Shown: piece after piece, positions 13,501-26,308 of the stretch
Position numbering within the stretch: position 1 is the first letter of the stretch
How the letters are laid out: every line of letters starts with the position of its first letter
Assembly (NCBI GenBank): GCA_950295325.1
Contig: OX485804.1
Location: 20,272,001-20,336,000, forward strand
DNA: 64,000 bases
Direction of reading: 5' to 3'
DNA from: Polytrichum commune
Lineage: Eukaryota > Streptophyta > Polytrichopsida > Polytrichales > Polytrichaceae
The notes under the pieces: generated by a model
Databases searched by the model: none
What the model was told of the DNA's origin: nothing
Seen by the model: only the letters and a program-made list of their open reading frames with translations
Made by a program: the position numbers and the translations under genes

Positions 13501-16500
13501 CTATCTTGATCAACATGAGCAAGAAGCACCGACGGGTACAGACTCTGCAGCCTCTGCCCCTGGTGAACTGCAGCAGGAGGAGGTTAGGGAACCGGAAGTG
13601 GGTGAATACCAAGACGAACTTTTCAGGCAAGCTAATGAGGCTGTGAATGAATATCATATGCAATCACCTATGATGACAGTGGCAGACCTTGCAGACAGAG
13701 GAGGCCTAGAGGGGCCACTAGATGTTGAAGATGGCCTGTTTTATGAGCCTCCACGAATGCCTGTGGATTCACCTTTTATGAGCTATGATTTGGTGAGTAG
13801 TTCACTTCAAGCATACAGCCCTCTTGGTGTGCGTCGGATGATAATGCCTTCAGGCAACTGCATGACACCGCCTACTTTTCTAATTCAGTCCCCATTTGAA
13901 GGGAATAGTCCACAGTCTAAACTCCGAAATGCTGCTCGGAGTTTTAGCGGGTCACCTTCAATCTTGCGCAAAAGGCCACGCCAAATTATGATCCCTTCAA
14001 AGATAGGGAGTACGGGTGAAAAATTAGATGCACGGTTCAAGGAAGCTCAGACCACCACCTTAGATAGTGTAGCAAATGCAGAGACTTCTGGTGGTCTGCC
14101 ACCTGCCCTGCAGGAGAAACCGGCAGGGGCTCCTGAGTCTAATTTGAATGATGCATCTTCTAAACCAGCAGTTCTCCAAGCCTGTCAGGCAAGAACTGCT
14201 CTGTTTATGTCTCCTCCCTATAAACTTGGCAAGTTGTCAAACAAAGTTTTGAATCCAGAAAATCCAAGGAGCAAGGTCTGGATGGATTCTAATAATCAAT
14301 CTCAAGAATGTGCAACGGATAGCAGCGGAGGTGGTGGTGGGAGCAGTTCATTCTCTGGTCGAGACGACAAGCAAGGAGGTGCCTGTGGCAGTGCACCACG
14401 TGAGAATGCTGGTGGTAAATATAACAAGAGGGGGAGGTCTCATGGCTCAAACCAGGAGTATAATACACGGACTAGGAGGGACCTGGGGGTACAACCATTG
14501 AAGGTAATGGATTCTGGATTTCTAACTCGGTACTTACATGGCTATAGTTTCCATTGCAGGTCTGCTGTGTATGTTTATTAGCATGGATTTTGTTGTAGTA
14601 GGAGTTGTGTCATGTGGCAGTTGAAGTAGCTGGAACTGGTCCGAGGGATAATTTAAGTTCCATATCGTGGGGAATCGAAGCCTGATTATTGTTGGTTTGA
14701 TGATGTCACAGACCCAGCAAGAGGGATCGGTACTTGTGGAGCAGCAGCAAAACAGTCAGAATGTGCAAGGCCAATCACGCTTCTCAATTGAAGCTTCTCA
14801 AACTGGGTCAGAGAATTTTGGAGGTGCCTTGATTGCTGGAGGAAAACATGGACATGGAGAATTGAGAGCCTCCTGTGAAGCAGGTCTGGTGGGCTCAGGA
14901 AGCATGGTGGGGCTTCCAATCTCTGCAAAAGTTGTGGACAGAAGAGAGATTTTCTCCCCTAGTAGCTACTTTACTTCTTCCAACATGTGGGGGTCTGTTG
15001 CATGTGCAATGACAGCATGCGGCAGTCCTGGTGTTGCCGTACGCCATCAAACTCCTTCCAAAGATTGGCTTCAGGATTTCGACTTGTGAGTCATTGTGGC
15101 CATTCGTCATTGAGTTTGCCCCTCCTGCATTATCTTCTCACTAGTCACCATTGTGTTTTTAACTCCCAATTTTGTGTTTTTTGTTCTTGTCAAAGTGAAA
15201 GGTGTTCATCTGTGAGGTATCTGGATTAAAACCAGCAGGGATAGTTGTATGGCCAATGATTCTTAATGGGTGTTACATTGGCTCTCCACAGCGCTAATGT
15301 CATGAGTAATGACGTTAGCTTTGCATCCCCAACTGCAATATGGAGGTCCCCATGGCGTCTGGAACCTTTCCCATCTGCCCAAAAGGAGGGAGCACTTCCT
15401 TACTTTGATGTGAGTTTCACTCCTTTTCTTTTATATGAACACACCATCTTGAGGCTCTATCCAGCCCATACACGAGTAAGGTATTCTTGTTTGAGACTGA
15501 TATCTGAGAGTATCTGGGGAAATTGTCTATAAAAGAGGTGAACCAAGACTAATTTCTGTATACTAACAATCAAAGATCCATGGCTTTGCTAGAAGGGATA
15601 CCAAGACAGGAGTGCATCTTTAAGACTAGGTAGAGCATGCTAGAACCAGTACCTACCCAAAACCAACACCCTAAGATTTTGCTCTTAAGTACACCTTGAT
15701 GTTGATAATGTCCACTCCTTAACATCAGGCTCGCATGTTGGTTTTGGGTCATCTTCCACTAAAACTTTGAAGTTGTATAACTTTTGCGTACACAACTAAA
15801 ATAAGAGATACTTTGGCGCATTGGAATCCCCTTTCAAACACTGGCGAGATACATCTAAAACGTAATCAACCTAATCATACTAGACGCACTCAGCGCTTAA
15901 AGTAATGATTTCATCACCATGCACCTTATGGCAGTGTTATTGATCTGTGATGGATTTATTGTGTGCAGGGCTTAGAGATTTCTGAGGAGGATGTGGCGGA
16001 TGATGCACTAGGCATGATGCAGCATCGAGATGAGCACAATGCCCCTGCTTACTGTGAGGCTGAAGAGGTGCTGGCAAAGCTACCCTTGGCTGAATCTTTG
16101 CCCTCCCCTCTCTCTGGCTTTCGTACATGTACAGATCCAATCCAGAATCCTAATGATTGGAAGGAGAACATGAAGGGGTTCACCGATGCTGTTGATGGTG
16201 GAGCATCTGCGTTTGTGAACTGGCTATTGGTAAGCCCTCTTTTGTTGGTTTTATACATTGAAGTGTGTTTTGTGTCTCCTTGGGGCACCATAAATATTAA
16301 GAAAGTCAATCGAAACGGCCACTGGTAGGAGAGGGAAGGGACTCGGAGGCCCGAGGAGGCATGGGAGTTTGGGGGAAGGAGTAGTTGAGTTCAGCTACTC
16401 CTTCAATTAGATATCAGTTGCTCATGGCCTTTGGAAGTAGCTTTATGTTGCAGCCATTGCTTTAATAAATAAAACTATGAGTTTCTCATCGCTTCTTACA

Positions 16501-17003
16501 TGCCTCTGCTATTTGCTTCCTTTAGAACACATAGTCATTATCTTTGAACTAAGTAGGCTTCAATGAACATCTGCATATGAGGGCCAAGGAAGGCCCTCAT
16601 AAGGTAGGAAGGGAGAGATTCTAAAGAGTTACAAGGAGAGTAAGAAGGGAGGGAGCAAGGGGGAAAGGTAGATTTACTTGGCTTTCTTAAGGTTATATGT
16701 AGTCCTCTTTCAAATGATGTAGTACCCCTATTTTTTTTTAAATAATTGTAAGATATTTGTAATGGGGGTCCAGTAATGAAGTAGAGATGAATAAATAGGT
16801 TGATTTGAACTTACAGTTGTTCTCTGATGTCCTGGCAGCCATTTCCTGGGGACTTCTTGTCTTCAGATATTGTCATGGCTGGGACGCCCGGAAGAGGGAC
16901 ATCATCACGCCGTCTTAGTGGCGGAGCAGATGCAACCCATGTAATTGGAGGAAGCTGTGACCAATTTAGCCCGTCCATGTATCTACTAAAGGAATGCCGG
17001 TAA
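10322..17003 (+). CDS. MYB3R: R1R2R3-MYB (MYB3R) transcription factor
   Basis: MYB3R proteins bind the MSA element (AACGG core) and control G2/M genes; in the nucleus they act as activators or as repressors with DREAM-type complexes. Ten exons join in frame with GT/AG borders: 10322-10449, 11446-11500, 11799-11856, 11974-12172, 12324-12452, 12616-14503, 14712-15085, 15292-15409, 15969-16229 and 16839-17003, giving 1124 residues. Three adjacent MYB repeats start at about Trp57 (GGWTPLEDETLRRAV), Trp109 (GAWMKEEDDRILELV) and Trp161 (DAWTQQEDLALIQAH), each with the usual Trp spacing. R3 ends in RTDNSIKNHWNSTMKKK, the plant MYB3R hallmark. The long tail after about residue 207 is Ser/Pro/Gln-rich, with a block near SPSILRKRPRQIM typical of the subfamily. 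The start gives the conserved SSPESDD lead-in before R1. R1 has Leu where Glu is usual (TPLED). Activator or repressor status cannot be decided from sequence. Confidence 0.95.
10484..10530 (+). repeat. (CT)n tract in MYB3R intron 1
   Basis: About 23 CT dinucleotides, starting 35 bp after the exon 1 donor site. They are complementary to the GA-rich tract at 9941-9987 upstream of exon 1 on the same strand. Confidence 0.95.
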
Positions 17004-20000
17004 CTTAATTCAAGCATGTTATTATTTTTGCTAGATGGGTGTAGGTGGTAGAGTTAGGGGAAAGGGGGGACTACACTTTATGCATGTGCTTGAAAATCAG
17101 TTGAAGCTCCACTACTGACCATGGTGACTCCACTGACTTTTCAAATCGATCCTGAATCACGTGACGTAGCCGTCTCGTGCTCAAGAGACACTCACAGCTT
17201 TGTACCGTAAGGAATATTGAGCATTCTAGAAAACTCCAGAAAACTACGCCAGGGGTGCAATAGGCTTTAAATCCCGATCGAAAGTATTTGTTTGGATGCA
17301 TAGATGCGCACATAAACGAACTCCAGCCAGGATTATGAGAAATATTGACCTGCTCTGTATAGTTGTCCTTTTTTTATTTTTTGGTTCTTATTTCAGTTTA
17401 GTTTTGACTTATGTCAGTTGTAGTTTGGGTTTGTGCCACTGGCAAGGCTGGAGGGATACCCACGACTCTTGCAAAGGACTGTTGTTCCTAGGCATGTATT
17501 GTAAATCTGCATTTGTTCACCACTCCTGTTCTAATGCGAAGGCTTGCCAGAGCCTTGTTTTTTGAGTCTCCACCTTGTCCTCTTTGTTCCCTCATTCTTC
17601 CCGCTTCTTTTACAGGAGACTCCTAAATTTATCTTGTTTCGCTTTGTCTCGCTTTTAATTTGGCATCCAACCAAGAGTAACTTATGAGATGGATGTCCGA
17701 TTACTTAAAGGTGCACGAGAGCTCCTTTCAGAAATAGCTTGCTATGTTGAACATGTTGTCTCATTACCCGTGCTACAGTTAGAAAAGTTTCACCTTCACG
17801 ACACTGTTTTGTCCAACTTGTGTGGGCCACACTAATTCCCAATTACCCGCACTGTTTTTTATTATAATTTGAAGTGGCCCACTGTAATTTCCTGTGTGAA
17901 AACTTATTGTGGGTGTTATCGTTGCATATTTGGATGAAGATCCAAGGGAAGGCGAGCATCATAAACAAACTTATGCTAGCCAAGGCAAGTACTACTAGAA
18001 TTCGTGTGGGACACACGAAACTCCAACCCACATGAATTTCACACCCACACAAATTAGACAGAACAGTGTAGCTATGGATTGGTCGCCCTTACTTGTGGCA
18101 TGGCCCTAACTTTGCTGGGTTGCAATATTGCATGAATCTACAGCTCGTGTGTGCCACATTTATATTCTTCCGACTTTGAAATATAAGTCGATTCAATGAT
18201 TTTGCACTGGGTCGATTCATAATTGTTCGCTTTTCTCTTTTGAAAAACCTGAAATCCGAGTTGACTGTGGTGTTGCTTCGCCAATAATGTAGTCTCGTGC
18301 AGGCTAATTGAGCCATGTTTGAAGTTAAAACTGCAGCATCTAGGCAGGCCGAAGAATTTTCCTATTAAAGTAACATAACCAACTGTAGTATAGGCCTGTT
18401 TTCCAGGCCGAGTTCAACCTTGGTGACATTTTCAAACCTCTTGTCAGGTGGGTCTTATTATAGGAAGAGCCCTACTTGGTTTACCTGTCATGCCGGAACT
18501 GGCCTTGAATGATGATCTTCGTCAACTGGTTGGGATTGTTCAAGGCTATGCTAGCTGGTGCACTAAGGGCCGTTTTACATTACACCTCGAGGCCGGGCCA
18601 ATTCCCCTTGAGGCCGATTGCATGAAATTTGAGCCCCTTTTGGGTTGGAGGCCGGCCTCAACTGCACATTATAATAAGATTATAATGGGGGCCAATTTTC
18701 CCATATGTAAAGGCCGTAGGGCCAAGAAGCTAGGCCGATTCAATAAATCTAGCATAATCCAACAGATCTAGCATAATCTAGCATAGAGCCGTTCATATTT
18801 CCACATAGTCCAATGGATATGGTTCGTTGAAAAAAATTGTATTTTATTAAAGGATTTTTTTTTATTGGAATGCGACATTGGTCCCTAGGCCAAGAATTGG
18901 CCTTTCATTTTGGGTGCACCCAATTCAATGAGCTCGGGCCGTGTCATATCATGCATTTTTTCATTAAAAATCCGTACCGCCAAATCGGCCCGGCCTCTAG
19001 GTGTAAAAGGGTTGGGGTTGATTTCAACCTTTTGGCCAATCACAAGTGAGGATTTCAACCCTATCGATTTGTTATCAATTCATCTTAATTGAACCTCATT
19101 AAATGAATTTGGGATCTTTGACCATGAATCGGGTGCTAATTTAGTTGGATTAATCACTCTACCTAGTAATTAGTGTTTTCATCCTCCATCTTGGTGTTAT
19201 GAATGTATACACACATAAATGTGATTATTCTATATTATGTATCCAAAAGAATTCACAATTTTTTTTTTAAATAAAACAAAATGAATTCTATTCCATTGCA
19301 AACTTTACATAATTTCATGGATGAAAGTGCTCAAATATAGATTCAATTTGTATGTATTTGGATGTTAATTGAATTGATCGTCTATAATATGGCTTCGTCA
19401 CTCTAAAGATGGTAACTGATACAAGTAACTTCAAATTTTGGAACTTAATTAATTAATCAATTAATGCTTTGGCTCAAAAAAGTAGGCAATACTTACTTTT
19501 TGAGCAATGCTAAGGTAAGAGCACCTTAACCGATAAGTTAAGATATTTGACATACGTATGGTAGCCGTATGAATTGTATTATTATTTTATTTTATTTTTT
19601 AAAATCCCATGTAGGAAAAAAGAGATCATGTGTACTAAAATTTTAAAAATAAGAATAAAACAAAAGGGTTTCACAACATTAAAATAAATACAAAAAATTT
19701 AAAAACCATTTTGGTACCCGAAACCATTAGGAGGCCTTGATGTTCACATGAAGAACATTTTCAAAATCAACATGTACTTATTATGCAAGATTTCGACAGT
19801 GTTGGATTTGGGTGATGTTTTGGTTTAAGATACTCCTACCTTAAGATGTTTGTGTTGCTCGTGATGAAGACATTGTGGATAGGTCGGTGTCTAATGCTTT
19901 TCATCATATCTCATGTAAGGAGGTATGCAGACAAGTATAAAAATCCATGAAAATCCTTGAGATTCTCTTAGAAGGTATAGATTGTTTTTGTGATGTAATT

Positions 20001-20035
20001 CATCACAATCTCCATCTGGATTTTTTTAATTGTTT
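17004..20035. other. MYB3R 3' flank and intergenic DNA, no gene recognised
   Basis: The first few hundred bases after the MYB3R stop probably hold its 3'UTR, but no polyadenylation site can be fixed. 18.4-19.05 kb contains repeated GGCC-rich blocks (gaggccgggcc, gaggccgattg, gaggccggcc), suggesting an old repeat of unknown class. 19.1-20.0 kb is AT-rich without features. Confidence 0.4.
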
Positions 20036-20952
20036 TTTTTCTAAAGAAACGATGACTCCAATGTTGCCACCGTTGTGAATTATGGTGTTGCTTCATTTTT
20101 AAGTTGGTCTATGTCTATATTTAATCCCGAAACATGCATTACAAAAATTAGAAGGCCCCTGACGACTATTGCCTCCCTTCAAAGGTGAACAACTTAGACA
20201 AGCGTGGACAAGCCAACTGACACCTATCTCCCCCAAGGGCAAGTCCTTAGGTTCCCACACGGTTGGTTGGAATCATCTACCTCATATGGATAACTCCACT
20301 GTGATCGGGTGGATTATATGTGCCTAGGGGTGGACTCTAAATACCACGTACAAACTAACACGAGTGAAGAAATGGGATTTCTTAGGCATTAGCGTAAATA
20401 ATATACATTTGGGAGAGGTTTTTTTTTTTCCTACTACTGTGTACATTGAAAGAAGCTATTAAGAATTTTGTAGTGAAGGTAGATGTACTAAATGGGGCCC
20501 TAAGGTCCATGGAATAAAATTGCAGTAGATCATCCATTTTACCTTGTTTCATCCAAATGACATGTGGTTTAAGGTCAAATTATTATGAGTTATATCCCAT
20601 GGATGACAAAGATGTTCAATGACTTGTGTATTGGAAAGTAAAGTGGAATATATACTAAAGGTCTATTTATTCTTTGGGGTGTATTAGTCCATGCACTAAA
20701 GGCATTTCTCGCGTTAATTTGGAAAGCTTAGTGTGATTGCATGAGTCCATTATCTAGCCTATTGTTAGTAGGTATACATTTTTTTTCTCTATAGATTTCT
20801 CATAAATGGGGGGATTTTAGTTCATAGTCGTACTTTGTTTAGGTTTCCATGGAGGAATCCGCCCCCGGGCCAATGGAAACAAAGTGTTAGGTAGATCACC
20901 CATCCAAGCACTATTCCAACCTTAGGCAGCTAAACCTCCGAGGTTCCCATGG
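20036..20952 (-). mobile_element. 5S rRNA-derived element (Cassandra-TRIM-like or 5S SINE), split copy
   Basis: On the minus strand, 20952-20881 aligns with the 3' two thirds of plant 5S rRNA (CATGGGAACCTCGGAGGTTTAGC, then GGAATAGTGCTTGGATGGGTGA). The block 20335-20036 matches the downstream part of the other copy at 42557-42840 over nearly its whole length, including aatcccgaaacatgcatta and gtgaattatggtgttgcttcatttt. In the 42-kb copy these two parts are adjacent; here they are separated by about 540 bp (20336-20868) that carries another repeat. The 5S part is too diverged to be a functional rRNA gene. Plant Cassandra TRIMs carry 5S sequence in their LTRs, which is the most likely class; a 5S-derived SINE is the alternative. 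Confidence 0.65.
20336..20868. repeat. Repeat inserted in the 5S-derived element; related to 55251-55430
   Basis: 20331-20510 resembles 55251-55430 in the same orientation: aggggtgg, accacgtacaaactaa, ggcattag, ataatatac, gtgtacatt, gctattaa and ggtagatgtac occur in the same order in both. Its position between the two halves of the 5S-derived element suggests a later insertion. Class and exact ends are unknown. Confidence 0.5.
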
Positions 20953-23900
20953 CATACAGGTTAAAGCCTTGGGTGCCAGCCACCCTTTGTCTTATGTAAT
21001 GTAGAAGAGCTGAAAGCAGTGAATGACCACTATTGGTGCACTAGACTAGGGGTGGACAGATTCTTGTGTGGACTCAAATGGCTAATTGTAAAAGTGGTGG
21101 CCCCAAGAGGATCTAGTGATTGGTCGGATAGGTGTTGTCCCACACCACTTGCAATCACTTTTGCGTGTCATTGAGTTAACCGTTTTGTGTGCATTCATAC
21201 GATGAGTACGATATTTGATGCTCAAATTAGGGAGACTCTGTTGTACAAGTAGGGAGTTCAACGTACTTGCCTCTTTGGGGGGAAATGTAACTAATCATTT
21301 ACATGAAATAAAACTTGCATTTCTCATCATTCCCTCTCTTCCATCTTTAAAAAATATTGCACAAAGTTCAAGCTCCTAATTATGGCCGAATGAGCTCATT
21401 CTCATCAATTTTCCATATATGTACCTTACATAAGGTACACAATGCCCCCTCCCCACATGACTTTACCAAATAACCAAAATCTTTCCTAAAAACCGGGTAA
21501 AGCTCCTTGGGTTATAGCGGAGGCGTCCGGCTATCCCAATGCACCTACAAGAACTTGCTCCGGAGATTGTCGAGCATGTTTTAGTTAAGTGGCTTTCACA
21601 CATGGTCATTGTTTTATCTTCCAAGCTATGAATGTTGGATAGTTTTTGTCCCATCCCCAAATGCCTTACTACTCATCTATCTTATCATTGGTTTTTATTA
21701 ATGAAGCCCCTCGTGCCCTCATAGCTAAGACTAAAGCAACCAATCACAAGGGCGGGAGGCGACACTTTTACAAGTCCTACATTCTTGCCTCATGTCCATG
21801 TACCAATGGGAGGGTCGGTGCTTCAGGCTTAAGACCTCCACTTTTAAGCCATGCCACATCATTTGCCAACTAGGCTCGGCACTAGATAATGTCGATGGTG
21901 TGAGGACCGTGTTTTTAGAACCAACTTTCAAGCTTAGCTAAAGTCAGGTGGGGAGGGGACATAAGATACATAAGGTAAATGATTACATTTTCCGACTAAC
22001 CCTTTTTCACCGGATTTGGAAAACACAATTAGTACAAGATGGTTAGCAACTCCGAATTGTGCTTGTAGCCACTTTCCTCATGATTTTCAAAGCTCATGTG
22101 GATATCTTGTTCATTATCGCAGTGAAGATTCTCATATATGCTTGTTAAACAGTCTTACGTGTTTCTCCAATTACATCAAGTAGTAAGCCTAGAACGGTTA
22201 TCTTATTTGGAGTGCGTAGATTGATTTCTTTCAAACACATGTCTTTTGGTGAAGCTCGGTCCATTCTCGAGACCCACCAAACGACATACTATACTCGAGC
22301 ATATATAGGTGTCCGAATATAAGAAAAAGTAAATGGAATACGGATTGTCTACCATGAAAGGAAACACGATGGCAGAATCCATTTTGGTAAGTGTGAACTT
22401 TGCATGTGTTGTTTGGATAGTTTGAAGCTTTGGGAGTTGGGACCTACGACAGTGTCCTTGATACCATTGGAAAATCCTGTGACTAAGGAAGGGTACACAT
22501 TGACAATTTCATGTCATTTTGGATCAACTGAAGCAGGAGGTTAAGATTCAAGAAATCGCATTATTATTATTATTATTATTATGGCTAAAATAATGATTAA
22601 GTTATATGTTCTTATGTTACTTTAATTTACTTCATTATTGTAGGTACGTGTAGGTTTCCGTCAATTTTTGCAATTTCTAAGGGGGGCATACTTAGGGCCA
22701 CTTCACATTATGGCCGAAGGTCGAGAGGTCATCAATCATATTGCAAGAAACCAAGATTTTGGCCTCTCGACCCTTCACACTAGAGGTCAAAGTCCAAAGG
22801 CCGTCGCTCTCCAAAATGCCTACATGGCAGTACTTTTTGACCAAGGCGACGAACTCTTGAAGGAAGTGTGGGTTGGACATGAATGGAAACCCAAAGTCTG
22901 GTTGAGAGGCTGTCAACTTTTTTCATTAAAAAAAAGCAAACATTGACAAGATCTTGGCCGTTAGATTGGAGGGGTTGTTTTGGACAAAGATTACAATGGG
23001 ATGCTCCTACTTCCTTTCGACTTTGGGCTTGGCCTTTGGAGGCTTCACACTCCAATTCCTATATTTTATTGGTTACTTTCAACCCATTTCTTTGGATTCT
23101 CAACAGAATTTTGCCATTCAATCCCACGGCCTCTTGACTTGGATGGCCATTGTGTGAAGAGGCCCTTAGTATGCAAATGTTGGATACCCCCGGCCCACAA
23201 CTACAATGATACAATGAATAGGGAGAACCGGCCACTAGTTACTGATGAACTGGTTGAAGTTCAAGACATTTGGAAAATTACTCATCATTTTAGAGGCATT
23301 TGTAGAATATGCGTCAAGTTAATGAAGAAAATCCAAACAATGTCAACATGTAACCTATCGGACTTGGAAAACACTAGGATCTTGCTCCAAAATCTCATGC
23401 AATGATATGTCCTTTTATCAAACATTTTCCCCCACGCTAATTTATCAAACATTCCACACTATTTTGACTATTTAATACCAAAATAACAAAATAGAATACT
23501 CATTTTTTGTAACATGCTCGTCGCATGAATAAAATAAATAAACAAAATAATGTTTTTTGAAAATATTTTTTGATCCAAGATAATTTGCATGGGCTTCACG
23601 ACTTAATTAAGTCAAGACCTTAGAGTGATAGAGCTTTTCCAAAGATAAGACATAATCACTCACTATAGAAGGATCACGAATGAACCCTTAGAGAGTGGAA
23701 TAAGTTAATATAAAAAGGAGTACGGGATGGGAAGAGTCATAAAATGTTATTAGATTCCTTAATCCAATGTGACATGAACCCTTATAGACACTAGCTCACT
23801 CTTCCCTGTGACCTAATTCACTGGATTGTTTTTCTTTGGAAGAATTAAGTGATAGCAAAAACCTAACTGCAAGGAGGCAACTCACCCACAATGCAAAGAG

Positions 23901-24510
23901 CATGACATATGCCTCACATCCAAATCGCCTATGGTGTCTAGTGTGACCAACCTAATGGTGTCACTTATCCTTTTACAAGACCTATTCCTAGGTGACACAA
24001 ACACATGACACTTTGGCATTACAATGCGCAATAATATCTTCCTCTTGCATACTAAAATCCAACATTGTCATTGCACGCACTCCAAGATATTGTGCTAAAC
24101 ATCACAACCTTACATAAATATCACATCTAGAAATCACTTATATTGACAAATGATGTCATGTTGATAATTTACAAACATGACATTTGTAGGTTTCTACAAT
24201 AAAATGTGCAACTATGTTGTCTTTGCTAACATGTTGCCTCTTTACCCATGCAATTACCTTGGGTCAAAATCAAATCACGAAACTTACAACTTTGGTTATT
24301 AATTTGTATGGCAACCACAATAAATAAGTAATTGTGTTTTGTATTTTTCTATCGTGGTAACAAGTATCCAAAATAGTGTGTAACTTCGATAAATTATCAT
24401 GGGTCAACGTAATTGCACATATCAACGTAGACAACTTATTATAACCCTTCTCAAATAATGTATGCAACAACAAACACCATATGCAACGGTAGGATTAGCT
24501 GACGCCCACG
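20953..24510. other. Intergenic, no recognised gene; ATT microsatellite
   Basis: An (ATT)n tract of about eight units lies at about 22559-22582. 22.67-23.40 kb has overlapping open frames on the plus strand (the longest codes 141 residues from 22980) and a distinct, less AT-rich composition. I recognise no family in any frame, so it may be a decayed transposon or chance. Nothing else was seen. Confidence 0.35.
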
Positions 24511-24520
24511 ACCTTTCATG

Positions 24521-24760
24521 GAGAGAGGGAATTATCATATATGAGAAAACCTCTCATTCATCCAACACATAAACTTCACCCCCTAAAGGCTTGTTGCATG
24601 TTCATCTCACATGACCTTGAGTGAATCAATTCGGGATCTTTAAAAATTAATTCCAGTGTCAAATCAACTAAAAAAAGTAACCTCTAGATTGCATACAATT
24701 TGAGGGCTTTTATGTTGGATGAATGAGAGGTACGCTTGTATAGGATAATTCTCTCTCTCC
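24521..24760. mobile_element. Mutator-type MITE, copy 2 (240 bp)
   Basis: The left terminus GAGAGAGGGAATTATCATAT and the reverse complement of the right terminus GGAGAGAGAGAATTATCCTA continue into a shared CCTCTCATTCATCCAACA block on both sides. The flanks ACCTTTCATG (24511-24520) and ACCTTTCGTG (24761-24770) are a 10-bp target duplication with one mismatch. Confidence 0.85.
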
Positions 24761-24831
24761 ACCTTTCGTGCACACAAGCATGTTGACATAGATTTTTTTG
24801 GTTAGGGAATCGATAGAGCAATTGTACTCTA

Positions 24832-26183
24832 CACCCTAACCTTGATAATGTCACACCCTCCGTTTCACCAAAAAGTGTGATATAAACAAGGTGTGACATA
24901 CTTGATAATGTCACATTTTGTGCATAATGTGATATTATCAAAAAATATGTAGAAAATCAAAATATAATTACAATTTTAAAAAAAATAACAAATACGAGAC
25001 TTCAATGTTTTTGAATGTAAAATCTAATTCAAATTGTGAATAACAACAAGAGCACATCGTAATGTGTTATTGAGATCAGGTAAAGACCTCTCACTAGAGA
25101 CAAAGAAGCTTCTAATGTCACATTGTTTTGTTGATGTTAAATGTGCAACACCAATTCTAATGAGTTTGTCATGGATTTTTTCCATTTCTAACAACTCATG
25201 AGTGCTAAAAATCTGAGAACCTTGGCTAGCCATAAAATTCAAAACATCTTTAGCATATTTTTGTGCATCGCTTAGCTTCACTACTTTAGACTCATCATCA
25301 CTGCTATCAACAATCAATGGGTCCACTTCCATGGAATCAAGAACTTGTTCGCCATCTTGCACTAATTGCACAAGCTCCTCAGTAGAAAATTCCACCTCAA
25401 AATCATCTTCACCTTCCGTGTTTATGTACTCCAAAGGACAAAGCTTTTCTACACGCTTGCCTTCAACATCCAAACCCAAATTTAATGCGGCGATGAGTCT
25501 ACCCAATTCCAAAGTTGCTTCCTCCATTTTGGACTTCATACGTTCATCAAGATTGTTTATATCTGCATTCCACTCTGCAGGCAATATGGCGGACTTTCTC
25601 CAACAATTTCTAATGGTTTGATCATCTAATTCATGCCATGCCGCCACACACCATAGCATAGCTTGAAATACATCAACATTCAATTTCCCCAAATCTTCAT
25701 TTGAGTTGTTATCAATTTGTTGCAAAGTCCATGCAACAAGCTTGCGCTTATAACACATTTTGAATGATGCAATCACTCCTTGATCCAAAGGCTGAACAAC
25801 TGAAGTCACATTTGGTGGAAGGAACAAGATAGTGATACGGGAGAGTACAAAAGCATTAAACCCATCTATAACTTTCTTGACCTCACCATGAATATCATGC
25901 CTAAAGCATTGAATGAGAGCTCATTCAATGACCCCCAATATGCTTTGCTTTAGCCCATGCTCACCCATGAACAATAATATCGAACCCATGCCCACCCATA
26001 CAATCCATCCATACTTGATATTATCACATTTACACTACGGATTTTGAAAAAAAATAGTGACATTATCAAGGGTGATAGGGATAATAACGAGGGAGTTTTA
26101 CACTATGAAAATCGGTTTCAAACTTTTAGGTGACAATATCAAGGTGTTCTATTAACAAGGGTGACATTATCAAGGTTAGACCG
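24832..26183. mobile_element. Pogo/Tigger-like DNA transposon, 1352 bp, with transposase remnant
   Basis: The ends read CACCCTAACCTTGATAATGT (left) and, reverse-complemented, CGGTCTAACCTTGATAATGT (right), each flanked by TA (24830-24831 and 26184-26185). Subterminal regions contain repeats of the GTGACATTATCAAG / CTTGATAATGTCAC motif, likely transposase-binding sites. The element holds only the C-terminal part of a transposase on the minus strand. It is the larger relative of 3388-4020. Confidence 0.85.
25024..25925 (-). pseudogene. Pogo/Tigger-type DDE transposase, C-terminal fragment
   Basis: Minus-strand frame, open for about 300 codons and ending at 25024. It contains the strongly diagnostic block FLPPNVTSVVQPLDQGVI, which holds the third catalytic acidic residue of pogo/Tigger (DDE_1) transposases, followed by an alpha-helical region (NCWRKSAILPAEW) and an acidic C-terminal tail. 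The N-terminal DNA-binding (CENP-B-like) region and the first two catalytic aspartates are not found within the element, so the gene is truncated by an internal deletion. The intact reading frame of the retained part suggests fairly recent loss. Confidence 0.8.
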
Positions 26184-26308
26184 TAGAACAATCATGCATG
26201 AAAGGAGCCTCAAATGAAGGCTGGAAAGGGTGGAGGGCCCACTAGGGAATAGGGCCCATGTGCATTAAGAGGATAGTGCAACAATCTTTACTGAACTAAG
26301 GGCCGGGC

